Shown here one piece after another: positions 55,198 through 61,664 of a DNA stretch of 61,664 nucleotides. How positions within the stretch are numbered: position 1 is the stretch's first letter; each line of letters begins with the position of its first letter. A model generated the notes under the pieces. It ran no database searches. It was not told the DNA's origin and worked only from the letters and a program-made list of their open reading frames with translations. The stretch covers positions 1 through 61,664 of the forward strand of contig JAKBBM010000003.1 of NCBI GenBank assembly GCA_021808545.1, written 5' to 3'. This DNA comes from Pseudomonadota bacterium. GTDB taxonomy: Bacteria > Pseudomonadota > Alphaproteobacteria > Acetobacterales > Acetobacteraceae. Both the position numbers and the translations under genes were made by a program.

Positions 55198-56307
55198 ATG
55201 AACGACATACTGGAATTCCGCCAGGGCGTGCCGCAGGACGGGCTGGTTTCCAGCCTGCTGCGTGAGGAAGCCGAAGCAGCCCGCCTGCAAGTACTCGAAT
55301 ATTACGAAATTCTCGATAGCGCCCCGGAAAAATCCTACGATGACATTGCCCGTCTCGCCGCCTATGTGTGCGGCGCGCCGGTGGCGATCATCTCCTTCTT
55401 CGACCGCGACCGGCAATGGGTGAAGGCCCGCTACAGCACCGCGACCTATGCCGAGAAAACGCTTGATTTGCCGCGCGACGATGAATTTTGCGAGGTCGCC
55501 CTGCATGAGCCAGGGCACATCCTGCAAGTGCCGGACATGATGGCCGATGAACGCTTTGCCGGGCATAAGCTGCTGCAAGGGGCAGCCAAGCTGCGTTTTT
55601 ATGCCGCGGCCCCCATTTATTCACCGGCGGGTGATGTGTTGGGCAATCTCGCCATTCTGGATAAGCGCGTCCGCCATTTAACCGATGAACAATGCACGGC
55701 CATGGCAACCCTGGCCCGGCAGGTGATGGAGTTGCTGGAAATGCGGCGCACGCTCATCGGCCTGTCCGACGCCAATGCCAAGCTTGGCCAGCAGAACGTG
55801 ACCGATGCGCTGACCGGCATTCCCAATCGCCGCGCCTACGACCAAAAGCTGACCGAGGAATATTCCCGCGCCAAGCGGACTGGCGCGCCGCTCTCGCTGC
55901 TGCTTATCGATATCGACCATTTCAAACATTATAACGACACGTTCGGCCATCCGGCGGGCGATGCGGCGCTGCAATCGGTGGCGCGGGTGTTGATGTCATC
56001 GCTGCGGCCTTATGATTTCCTGGCCCGTTATGGCGGCGAGGAATTCGTTATCATCCTGCCCTCCACCGACCTGACCGATGCGATCGTGGTGGCCGAACGG
56101 GTGCGTACATTGGTGGCGAGTTCGGAATTTCCGCACCGTAAATTCAGCGTTTCCATCGGCGTGGCAAGGCTGGATGTGGAAGCCGGTGCGCGCGCCCTGG
56201 TGCAAGCGGCCGATAACGGGCTGTACCGGGCCAAGGCCAGCGGCCGCAATAAAGTGGTTATCGGCAAGCTGAATGATTCCGCGCTGGCCGGATCGGCAAC
56301 GCCGTAA
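55198..56307 (+). CDS. GAF-GGDEF diguanylate cyclase
   Basis: A 369-residue cytoplasmic signalling enzyme. An N-terminal GAF domain (~40-195; ISFFDRDRQWVKAR, FYAAAPIYSPAGDVLGNLAI) senses an unknown ligand. The GGDEF domain follows a short linker: DALTGIPNRRAYDQK, LLIDIDHFKHYNDTFGH, then GGEEF at residues 279-283, intact for making cyclic di-GMP. RPYD (270-273), five residues ahead of GGEEF, is a product-inhibition I-site. AGGAAAGGA precedes the ATG. Convergent with mutM. Confidence 0.92.
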   Translation: MNDILEFRQGVPQDGLVSSLLREEAEAARLQVLEYYEILDSAPEKSYDDIARLAAYVCGAPVAIISFFDRDRQWVKARYSTATYAEKTLDLPRDDEFCEVALHEPGHILQVPDMMADERFAGHKLLQGAAKLRFYAAAPIYSPAGDVLGNLAILDKRVRHLTDEQCTAMATLARQVMELLEMRRTLIGLSDANAKLGQQNVTDALTGIPNRRAYDQKLTEEYSRAKRTGAPLSLLLIDIDHFKHYNDTFGHPAGDAALQSVARVLMSSLRPYDFLARYGGEEFVIILPSTDLTDAIVVAERVRTLVASSEFPHRKFSVSIGVARLDVEAGARALVQAADNGLYRAKASGRNKVVIGKLNDSALAGSATP

Positions 56308-56323
56308 CAGGCGACGCCTGGCT

Positions 56324-57151
56324 TTATCTCTGCGTCTTGGGGCAAAAAAACGTGCTGCGCCCGGATTGGGTGATGCATCTGATGCCAGGGCATGCCGCAA
56401 GCCCGGGGCAGCGTTCGCACGGCTCGCCCGCGCGGCCATAGACTTTCCAACCATGCTGGAAATAACCCAACTCGCCGCTGGGCTGTACATAATCGCGCAA
56501 CGAGGAGCCCCCCGCCGCGATGGCCTCGCGCAGCGTGTCGCGGATGGCGCCAACCAACGCCTCGATACGCCGGGCCGAAATCCGCCCGGCCGCCCGGCGC
56601 GGGTCTATCCCAGCGCGAAACAACGCCTCGCTCGCATAAATATTGCCAATCCCCGCCACGATCTGTTGATCCAGCAACGCCGCCTTAATCGTGCTGGCGC
56701 GCCCTTTTAGCGCCTGGGCAAGCTGGGGGGCTGAAAATTCATTGCCCAGCGGCTCTGGTCCCATGCGGGCAATTAGCTTGTGTTGGTCCTCATCTGCCGT
56801 GCGTACCAGGTCCAGCACGCCAAAACGGCGTGGATCGACAAAGCCAAGCCGGGTTCCATCCTCCATCTCAAGCGTTAGATGCTCATGCGCGGCGGGCGGC
56901 GCGTCCAGCAGCATGCGGCCGGACATGCCAAGGTGGATCAGCACCGACCAGCCATTATCCAGCCGCATGAACATGAACTTGCCCCGGCGGCGAAACCCGG
57001 TAACGCGTGCCCCGGTCAGAAGGCGCGGCAGTTCGGGCGGCACCGGCCAACGTATGTCGGCGCGGTGCAGGGTGGCATGGATGATGCGCTTGCCAGTCAA
57101 CCGTGCGTCCAGCCCGCGCAGCACGGTTTCAACTTCGGGGAGTTCCGGCAT
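56324..57151 (-). CDS. mutM: Formamidopyrimidine-DNA glycosylase
   Basis: Fpg excises 8-oxoguanine. The 275 residues start [14 protein letters not shown], giving the catalytic Pro2 and Glu3 after Met removal; RRRGKFMFM carries the conserved Lys, [10 protein letters not shown] and FVDPRRFG follow, and the H2TH part has [20 protein letters not shown]. The C-terminal zinc finger is unusual: [15 protein letters not shown] then [11 protein letters not shown], so the usual last Cys (CPxC) is Thr, with extra cysteines upstream. It diverges from ubiE with 26 bp between starts. Confidence 0.94.
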   Translation of the reverse strand: MPELPEVETVLRGLDARLTGKRIIHATLHRADIRWPVPPELPRLLTGARVTGFRRRGKFMFMRLDNGWSVLIHLGMSGRMLLDAPPAAHEHLTLEMEDGTRLGFVDPRRFGVLDLVRTADEDQHKLIARMGPEPLGNEFSAPQLAQALKGRASTIKAALLDQQIVAGIGNIYASEALFRAGIDPRRAAGRISARRIEALVGAIRDTLREAIAAGGSSLRDYVQPSGELGYFQHGWKVYGRAGEPCERCPGLAACPGIRCITQSGRSTFFCPKTQR

Positions 57152-57177
57152 GGCAAAACAAGGCTATACTCGCTCCC

Positions 57178-57930
57178 ATGACCCAGAACAATGCTGACGA
57201 GACCGCTGATTTTGGCTTCAAGACCGTCCCCCGCGCGCAAAAAAGCGCCCTTGTGCGCGAGGTGTTCGATTCGGTGGCCGGCAAGTACGATATCATGAAC
57301 GATCTGATGTCGCTTGGCATCCATCGTTTATGGAAGCGCGAATTCATCACCGCCTTGGACCCGCGGCCTAATTACCGGCTGCTGGATCTGGCGGCTGGCA
57401 CCGGCGATATTTCATTTGGCTGGCTCAAGCGTGGCGGCGGGCCGGTGGTGATGTCGGACATTAACGATTCGATGCTCGAAGTCGGGCGCGACCGCGCCAC
57501 CGCCAAGGGATATTTGGGCGATATCGAATTCATGGTGGCGGATGCGGAAAACCTGCCCCTGCCCGATGCCAGCTTCGACCGTATTTCCATGGCCTTTGGC
57601 CTGCGCAATTGCACCAACAAGGACAAGGTCATCGCCGAGGCCAGGCGCCTGCTCAAGCCTGGCGGACGGTTCATGGTGCTGGAATTCTCACGCCTGCGAA
57701 TCGCGGGGCTGGAGGAGCTGTATGATAAATGGTCGTTCGAGGCGCTGCCCAGAATCGGCCAGATTGTCGCCAAGGATGCCGAGAGTTACCGCTACCTCGC
57801 CGAGAGTATCCGCATGTTCCCCGATCAGGAGACGCTCAAGCGGATGTTCGAGGATGCCGGGCTGGAGCGCGTGACATACCGTAACCTCTCCGGCGGTATT
57901 GCCGCCCTTCATGCGGGCTGGCGGTTGTGA
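57178..57930 (+). CDS. ubiE: Demethylmenaquinone/ubiquinone C-methyltransferase
   Basis: UbiE methylates the ring carbon in quinone biosynthesis. The 250 residues show FGFKTVPRAQKSALVREVFD, the SAM motif LLDLAAGTGDISF, SMAFGLRNCTNKDKVIAEA, LKPGGRFMVLEFSR, and a final [17 protein letters not shown], a strong UbiE ending. ATG 57178 gives the family-like start; the earlier ATG (57103) overlaps mutM. The stop overlaps the coaBC GTG by 4 nt. Confidence 0.95.
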   Translation: MTQNNADETADFGFKTVPRAQKSALVREVFDSVAGKYDIMNDLMSLGIHRLWKREFITALDPRPNYRLLDLAAGTGDISFGWLKRGGGPVVMSDINDSMLEVGRDRATAKGYLGDIEFMVADAENLPLPDASFDRISMAFGLRNCTNKDKVIAEARRLLKPGGRFMVLEFSRLRIAGLEELYDKWSFEALPRIGQIVAKDAESYRYLAESIRMFPDQETLKRMFEDAGLERVTYRNLSGGIAALHAGWRL

Positions 57931-59108
57931 AACGAATTCTACTCATCGTCTCGGGCGGTATTGCCGCCTATAAGGCGCTGGAGCTGGTGCGGCTGGCTAC
58001 CAAGGCCGGGCTTGGCGTGCGCGCGGTGTTAACCCAGGCGGGCGCGCAATTCGTCACCCCGCTCTCCTTGCAGGCGCTGACCGGTGAGAAGGTTTATACC
58101 GATCTGTTCTCGCTGACCGATGAGAGCGAGATGGGGCATATAGAGCTGTCGCGCAGTGCCGAGCTGGTGGTGGTGGCCCCCGCCAGCGCCGATATTCTGG
58201 CGAAAATGGCGGCGGGCCTGGCCGATGATCTGGCCAGCACACTGTTATTGGCAACAGATAAGCCGGTTTTGGTTGCCCCGGCGATGAATGTGCGCATGTG
58301 GGAGCATGCGGCCACACAAGCCAATATCGCAACCTTGCGCGCGCGCGGCGTGTTGATGGTGCCGCCCGATGACGGGCCGATGGCATGTGGCGAATTCGGC
58401 CCCGGGCGGCTGGCCGAGCCGCCGGCTATTCTGGCCGCGATTCTGGCCGCGCTGCATGATGGGCCGCTCAAGGGCCGGCACGCTATCGTTACCTCCGGGC
58501 CGACGCATGAGCCGATCGACCCGGTGCGTTATTTGGCCAATCGCAGCTCGGGCCGGCAGGGCCATGCCATTGCCGAGGCGCTGGTGGCCTTGGGCGCGCG
58601 GGTCACGCTGGTAAGCGGTCCGGTTTCTATCCCCGACCCGCCGGGCGTTACGGTGGCGCATGTGGAGACAGCGTGCGAGATGGAAGCCGCCGTGCAGGCC
58701 GCGCTGCCCGCCGAGATAGCCATTTGCGCCGCTGCCGTGGCCGATTGGCGGGTGGCAGCAGCCGAACAGAAAATAAAGAAAGATGGCAGCGGCCAGCCCC
58801 CGGCCCTGAATCTGGCCGAAAACCCCGATATTTTGGCCGCCCTTTCCAAGCCCGGCCCGCAACGCCCGCGCCTTGTGGTGGGGTTTGCGGCGGAGACGGA
58901 GAAGCTCGCCGAACATGCCGCCGCCAAGCGCGCGCGCAAAGGGTGCGACTGGCTGGTGGCCAATAATGTGGGCGGTACCGGCATTATGGGCGGGACCGAG
59001 AATGAGATTTTGCTGCTGACCGCGCAGGGCACAGAGGCGTGGGAGAGAATGGATAAGCGCGCGCTGGCCGCCCGGCTGGCCGCGAAGATTGGAGAGTATT
59101 TCGCATGA
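57927..59108 (+). CDS. coaBC: Bifunctional phosphopantothenoylcysteine decarboxylase/synthase
   Basis: CoaBC makes 4'-phosphopantetheine from phosphopantothenate and cysteine. The 393 residues comprise the FMN decarboxylase part ([51 protein letters not shown]) and the synthase part ([31 protein letters not shown]-like [15 protein letters not shown]). A GTG start at 57927 overlaps the ubiE TGA (GTGA). The dut ATG overlaps its stop by 4 nt. Confidence 0.95.
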   Translation: MKRILLIVSGGIAAYKALELVRLATKAGLGVRAVLTQAGAQFVTPLSLQALTGEKVYTDLFSLTDESEMGHIELSRSAELVVVAPASADILAKMAAGLADDLASTLLLATDKPVLVAPAMNVRMWEHAATQANIATLRARGVLMVPPDDGPMACGEFGPGRLAEPPAILAAILAALHDGPLKGRHAIVTSGPTHEPIDPVRYLANRSSGRQGHAIAEALVALGARVTLVSGPVSIPDPPGVTVAHVETACEMEAAVQAALPAEIAICAAAVADWRVAAAEQKIKKDGSGQPPALNLAENPDILAALSKPGPQRPRLVVGFAAETEKLAEHAAAKRARKGCDWLVANNVGGTGIMGGTENEILLLTAQGTEAWERMDKRALAARLAAKIGEYFA

Positions 59109-59551
59109 AGATTGACGTGAAGATCCGCCGCCTGCCGCACGGCGCTGGGCTGGACTTGCCCGCTTACACCACCGCCGGCGCGGCGGGGATGGATTTGCTG
59201 GCGGCGGTGACAGACCCCATGGAGATTGCTCCCGGCCAGCGTGCGCTTATCCCAACCGGGTTTGCTATTGCCCTGCCCGCCGGGTTTGAGCTGCAAGTGC
59301 GCCCGCGCTCGGGCCTGGCCTTGAAGCACGGGATCATCGTGCCCAACGCGCCCGGCACGATTGATGAGGATTATCGCGGTGAAGTGTGCGTGATTGTGAT
59401 GAATGCGGGGGATGCGTCTTTTACCGTTACGCGCGGTATGCGCATTGCCCAGGCGGTGCTGGCCAAAGTGCCGCGCGTGGCCTGGCATGAGGTTGTGAGT
59501 TTGGATGAGACGGAGCGCGGGGCTGGCGGATTTGGCAGTACTGGCCACTGA
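59105..59551 (+). CDS. dut: dUTP pyrophosphatase
   Basis: Dut hydrolyses dUTP and keeps uracil out of DNA. The 148 residues contain all five dUTPase motifs: [44 protein letters not shown] and the C-terminal [11 protein letters not shown] arm. It is the last gene of the ubiE-coaBC-dut unit and ends one base before the convergent nickel transporter gene. Confidence 0.96.
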   Translation: MKIDVKIRRLPHGAGLDLPAYTTAGAAGMDLLAAVTDPMEIAPGQRALIPTGFAIALPAGFELQVRPRSGLALKHGIIVPNAPGTIDEDYRGEVCVIVMNAGDASFTVTRGMRIAQAVLAKVPRVAWHEVVSLDETERGAGGFGSTGH

Positions 59552-59552
59552 A

Positions 59553-60623
59553 TCACCGAAGCGAGTCCGGTACGATCTCGATCTCATCGTACCGGCCGGC
59601 CTTATAGAGTAAGACCGACAAACCCCAGCTACAGACGAAAATGCCGATAATAACATAGCCCAGCGCGCCAAAATGGCCGTTGAGCGTGGCAATGACCCCC
59701 CAGAACGCGCCGCGTAAGCCCAGCGCGGTCTGGACTAGCCCCAGCATTTCCAGCCCGCCCACAATCAGCGCCACCAGCACCGAGATGGAGGTGATGGTGA
59801 TGTTATAAAACAGCTTGCGCAGCGGCCGGGTAAAGGCCCAGCCATAGGCGTTGAGCATGAGCAGGCTGTCGGCTGTATCGATGAGCGACATGCCGGCGGC
59901 GAACAAGGCTGGAAACAGCATGATCGACCAGACCGGCAGGCCATGCGCCGCACTGGTGGCGGAAATGCCAAGCAAGCCGATTTCGGTCGCGGTATCAAAG
60001 CCCAGGCCAAAGAGCAGCCCCACCGGATACATATGCCAGCCATGCCGCACCAGTCCAAACAAGCCGCGGAAAATCCGGCCAAAAAAGCCGCGCCGGGCCA
60101 GAAGCAGGTTCAGATCTTCATCCGAATACACCCCGCCCGCCTTGACTCGGCGAAAGGTGGCGATGGCGGCGGCCAGCACAAGCAGATTGGCAATGGCCAG
60201 CACCAGCAGGAAGGTTGAGGAGATGAGCGTGCCCGCCACATCGCCAAATGCGCCAAGCGTGCCGAAACGGGTTTTGGCGGCAGCCGCCCCCACGGCCACC
60301 AGGGCCGAGAGCCCGAACACGATGGTGGAATGGCCAAGCGAGAAGAAAAACCCGGTGCCGATTGGACGCTGCCCCCGCTGCATGAGCTTGCGCGTGGCAT
60401 TGTCTATGGCGGCGATATGGTCGGCATCGACCGCATGGCGCAGCCCGAACCCATAGGCCAAAAACGCAGTGCCCAGCAGCAGTGGATAAGCATGAAAAAC
60501 AACGAGTGCCGCCGCCCAGAGCAGCAGATTGGCCAATATCAGCCCACCGATGAGCGCCCCTGCGGGTGTGCGCGCGGCCTGCATCCACCGCCTTATCGCA
60601 AGCCGTACCATGCGCCATGCCAT
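59553..60623 (-). CDS. NiCoT-family nickel/cobalt transporter
   Basis: A 356-residue eight-helix permease of the HoxN/NixA type. The signature in helix 2 is RHAVDADHIAAIDN (62-75); FFFSLGHSTIVFGLSAL, LLFGLGFDTATEIGLL and AAGMSLIDTADSLLML are the other family signatures. It imports Ni2+ or Co2+ at high affinity; specificity cannot be told by eye. ATG 60623 has AGGA 8 nt upstream. No urease or hydrogenase genes are in the window. Confidence 0.93.
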   Translation of the reverse strand: MAWRMVRLAIRRWMQAARTPAGALIGGLILANLLLWAAALVVFHAYPLLLGTAFLAYGFGLRHAVDADHIAAIDNATRKLMQRGQRPIGTGFFFSLGHSTIVFGLSALVAVGAAAAKTRFGTLGAFGDVAGTLISSTFLLVLAIANLLVLAAAIATFRRVKAGGVYSDEDLNLLLARRGFFGRIFRGLFGLVRHGWHMYPVGLLFGLGFDTATEIGLLGISATSAAHGLPVWSIMLFPALFAAGMSLIDTADSLLMLNAYGWAFTRPLRKLFYNITITSISVLVALIVGGLEMLGLVQTALGLRGAFWGVIATLNGHFGALGYVIIGIFVCSWGLSVLLYKAGRYDEIEIVPDSLR

Positions 60624-60690
60624 GGAATTTTCCTCCCATATTCCCCTTCATGCGGCAAGCGCCATTGCGGCGGCTGAGCCTACTGGGGGC

Positions 60691-60708
60691 GCGTCATCAA
60701 ACTGTTAC
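60691..60708 (+). promoter_or_regulatory. Pho-box-like direct repeat
   Basis: GCGTCAT-N4-CTGTTAC resembles the PhoB site (CTGTCAT-N4-CTGTCAT), with 7-bp units spaced 11 bp apart. It lies in the 159-bp gap between the divergent NiCoT and ABC permease starts, 75 bp upstream of the latter. No other structure is clear in this gap. Confidence 0.35.
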
Positions 60709-60782
60709 GCAAGCTCCCTGGTGACAAACCGGGCCGCCCTGGGTAAGGGAATGGGGAATCACCCCGAACGCCAGGCGGCACG

Positions 60783-61664
60783 ATGAGCGACTACACCCCC
60801 CCTGCCCTGGCTGGGCACCGCATGCCGAACCGCTGGGATGGCGCAGCACTTTTGCTTGTGCTGGGGCTGTTGATCGCGATTGTCGATGTTGGGCGCGGGA
60901 CGATTTCCACGCCCATTGGCGCGATCCAGAACAGCGCCATCCATCTCGACCCGGCTTATTTGCCCTATTACGCGTTGCGCTCCACCGCGCGCATGTTTGT
61001 GGCCTTGCTGTTCTCGCTGATCTTCACCTTCACCTATGCCACGCTGGCGGCCAAGTCGCGGCGGGCGGGCATGGTGCTTGTTCCGATTCTGGATATTCTG
61101 CAATCGGTTCCTATTCTGGGCTTTCTCACCTTCACCACCGTGTTCTTTTTGCATCTATTTCCCGGGCAGGAGATGGGCGCGGAGCTGGCCTCGGTTTTTG
61201 TGATTTTCACAAGCCAAGCCTGGAACATGGCGTTCAGCTTCTACCAGTCGCTGACCACGCTGCCCGCCGATTTGCAAGAGGCCGCGCGCAGCTTTCGCTT
61301 AAGCCCCTGGCAGAAATTCTGGCGGCTCGACGTGCCCTTCGCCATGCCGGGGCTGGTTTGGAACACCATGCTGTCAATGTCGGCGGGATGGTTCTTTGTT
61401 GTTGCCTCGGAAGCGGTAACAGTGGGCAACACCCAGTTCACCCTGCCGGGGATTGGCTCTTACGTGGCGATCGCCCTGCAGCAAGAGAATTTGCCTGCGA
61501 TTTTTTACGCCATTCTCGCCATGCTGGTCGTGATTCTGCTCTACGATCAGCTTTTATTCCGCCCGCTGGTGGCCTGGTCTGGCAAATTCCGATTCGAGAC
61601 CACGGCCACCCTGTCCGGCCCTGAGCCCTGGATGCTGAAACTGTTCCGCCGCACGCGGCTATTC
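60783..61664 (+). CDS. ABC transporter permease, N-terminal part (runs off the window)
   Basis: An ATG at 60783 opens a frame with no stop to the window edge, 294 codons. The protein starts MSDYTPPALAGHRMPNRWDG, then alternates hydrophobic helices. A BPD_transp_1 permease domain shows ILDILQSVPILGFLTF and the EAA-type loop SLTTLPADLQEAARSFRLSP, then WQKFWRLDVPFAMPGLVWNT. EAVTVGNTQFTLPGIGSYV follows, as in NitT/TauT-type permeases. The frame continues after a complete first permease domain, so a second domain may follow. AGGCGG lies just upstream. Substrate unknown. Confidence 0.85.
   Translation, partial: MSDYTPPALAGHRMPNRWDGAALLLVLGLLIAIVDVGRGTISTPIGAIQNSAIHLDPAYLPYYALRSTARMFVALLFSLIFTFTYATLAAKSRRAGMVLVPILDILQSVPILGFLTFTTVFFLHLFPGQEMGAELASVFVIFTSQAWNMAFSFYQSLTTLPADLQEAARSFRLSPWQKFWRLDVPFAMPGLVWNTMLSMSAGWFFVVASEAVTVGNTQFTLPGIGSYVAIALQQENLPAIFYAILAMLVVILLYDQLLFRPLVAWSGKFRFETTATLSGPEPWMLKLFRRTRLF

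Noticed and set aside
60624-60782. Cobalamin or guanidine riboswitch between NiCoT and the ABC permease
   Set aside because: I looked for a B12 box and for ykkC-type conserved cores on both strands and found none.

Overview
The window is a gene-dense, GC-rich stretch of an alphaproteobacterial chromosome. My best guess is Acetobacteraceae (order Rhodospirillales). This rests on the gene contents (lptCAB-rpoN-hpf block, glnE next to a bcp-type peroxiredoxin, a mutM/ubiE/coaBC/dut block, gltD preceding gltB), on an alphaproteobacterial-type heat-shock promoter, and on a signal-less repeat protein at the left edge of a kind common in acetic-acid bacteria. This is recognition from memory; no database was searched. 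I see no prophage, insertion sequence, CRISPR array or rRNA operon. Most of the window is core housekeeping DNA, and the unusual signals lie in regulatory gaps and in a few degenerate or oddly built proteins.

Layout. 1-763: 5' part of a repeat-rich surface protein (minus). 961-7313: minus-strand block of tRNA-Leu(CAG), rnd, kdsD, lptC, lptA, lptB, rpoN and hpf, covering LPS Kdo supply, LPS transport, sigma-54 and ribosome hibernation. 7466-15325: an NDUFA9-like reductase, gltDB (ammonium assimilation) and a GST. 15385-22275: a YeeZ-like reductase, an alpha/beta hydrolase, two glycosyltransferases, thrS, an MBL hydrolase and a metallophosphatase. 22370-31405: photolyase, MAPEG protein, a phasin-like protein, topA-dprA-plsY, and a pyrB plus non-catalytic dihydroorotase pair. 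31554-38629: a small coiled-coil protein, tyrS, a GT87-like membrane protein, anmK, a polytopic membrane protein, a membrane-anchored GltB-like flavoprotein and a dual-specificity-type phosphatase. 38654-49018: PhoR-like kinase, LpoA-like lipoprotein, rsmI, pdxH, fabI-aroC, dapD-dapE with a small membrane protein, a PAS/degenerate-GGDEF protein and grpE. 49084-61664: AsmA/YhdP-like protein, glnE-bcp, a GAF-GGDEF cyclase, mutM, ubiE-coaBC-dut, a NiCoT nickel/cobalt permease and the start of an ABC permease.

How genes work together. Nitrogen assimilation recurs: RpoN, GltDB, GlnE and a second GltB-like protein. Envelope work also recurs: KdsD and LptCAB for LPS, GT4/GT9 glycosyltransferases, AnmK and LpoA for peptidoglycan, DapD/DapE for diaminopimelate, PlsY and FabI for lipids, and an AsmA-like protein. 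Many neighbours overlap by 4 nt (ATGA or GTGA), which indicates translationally coupled operons.

The observations I would check first are these: a consensus-like heat-shock promoter placed so that grpE mRNA would be leaderless; a dihydroorotase paralogue beside pyrB with its HxH metal motif replaced; two dyads plus an attenuator-like hairpin ahead of gltDB; a hairpin that could hide the pyrB Shine-Dalgarno; a PAS protein with a GGDEF fold lacking its signature; and a Pho-box-like repeat before the last ABC permease. I do not see one coherent, clearly novel multi-gene system in the window.
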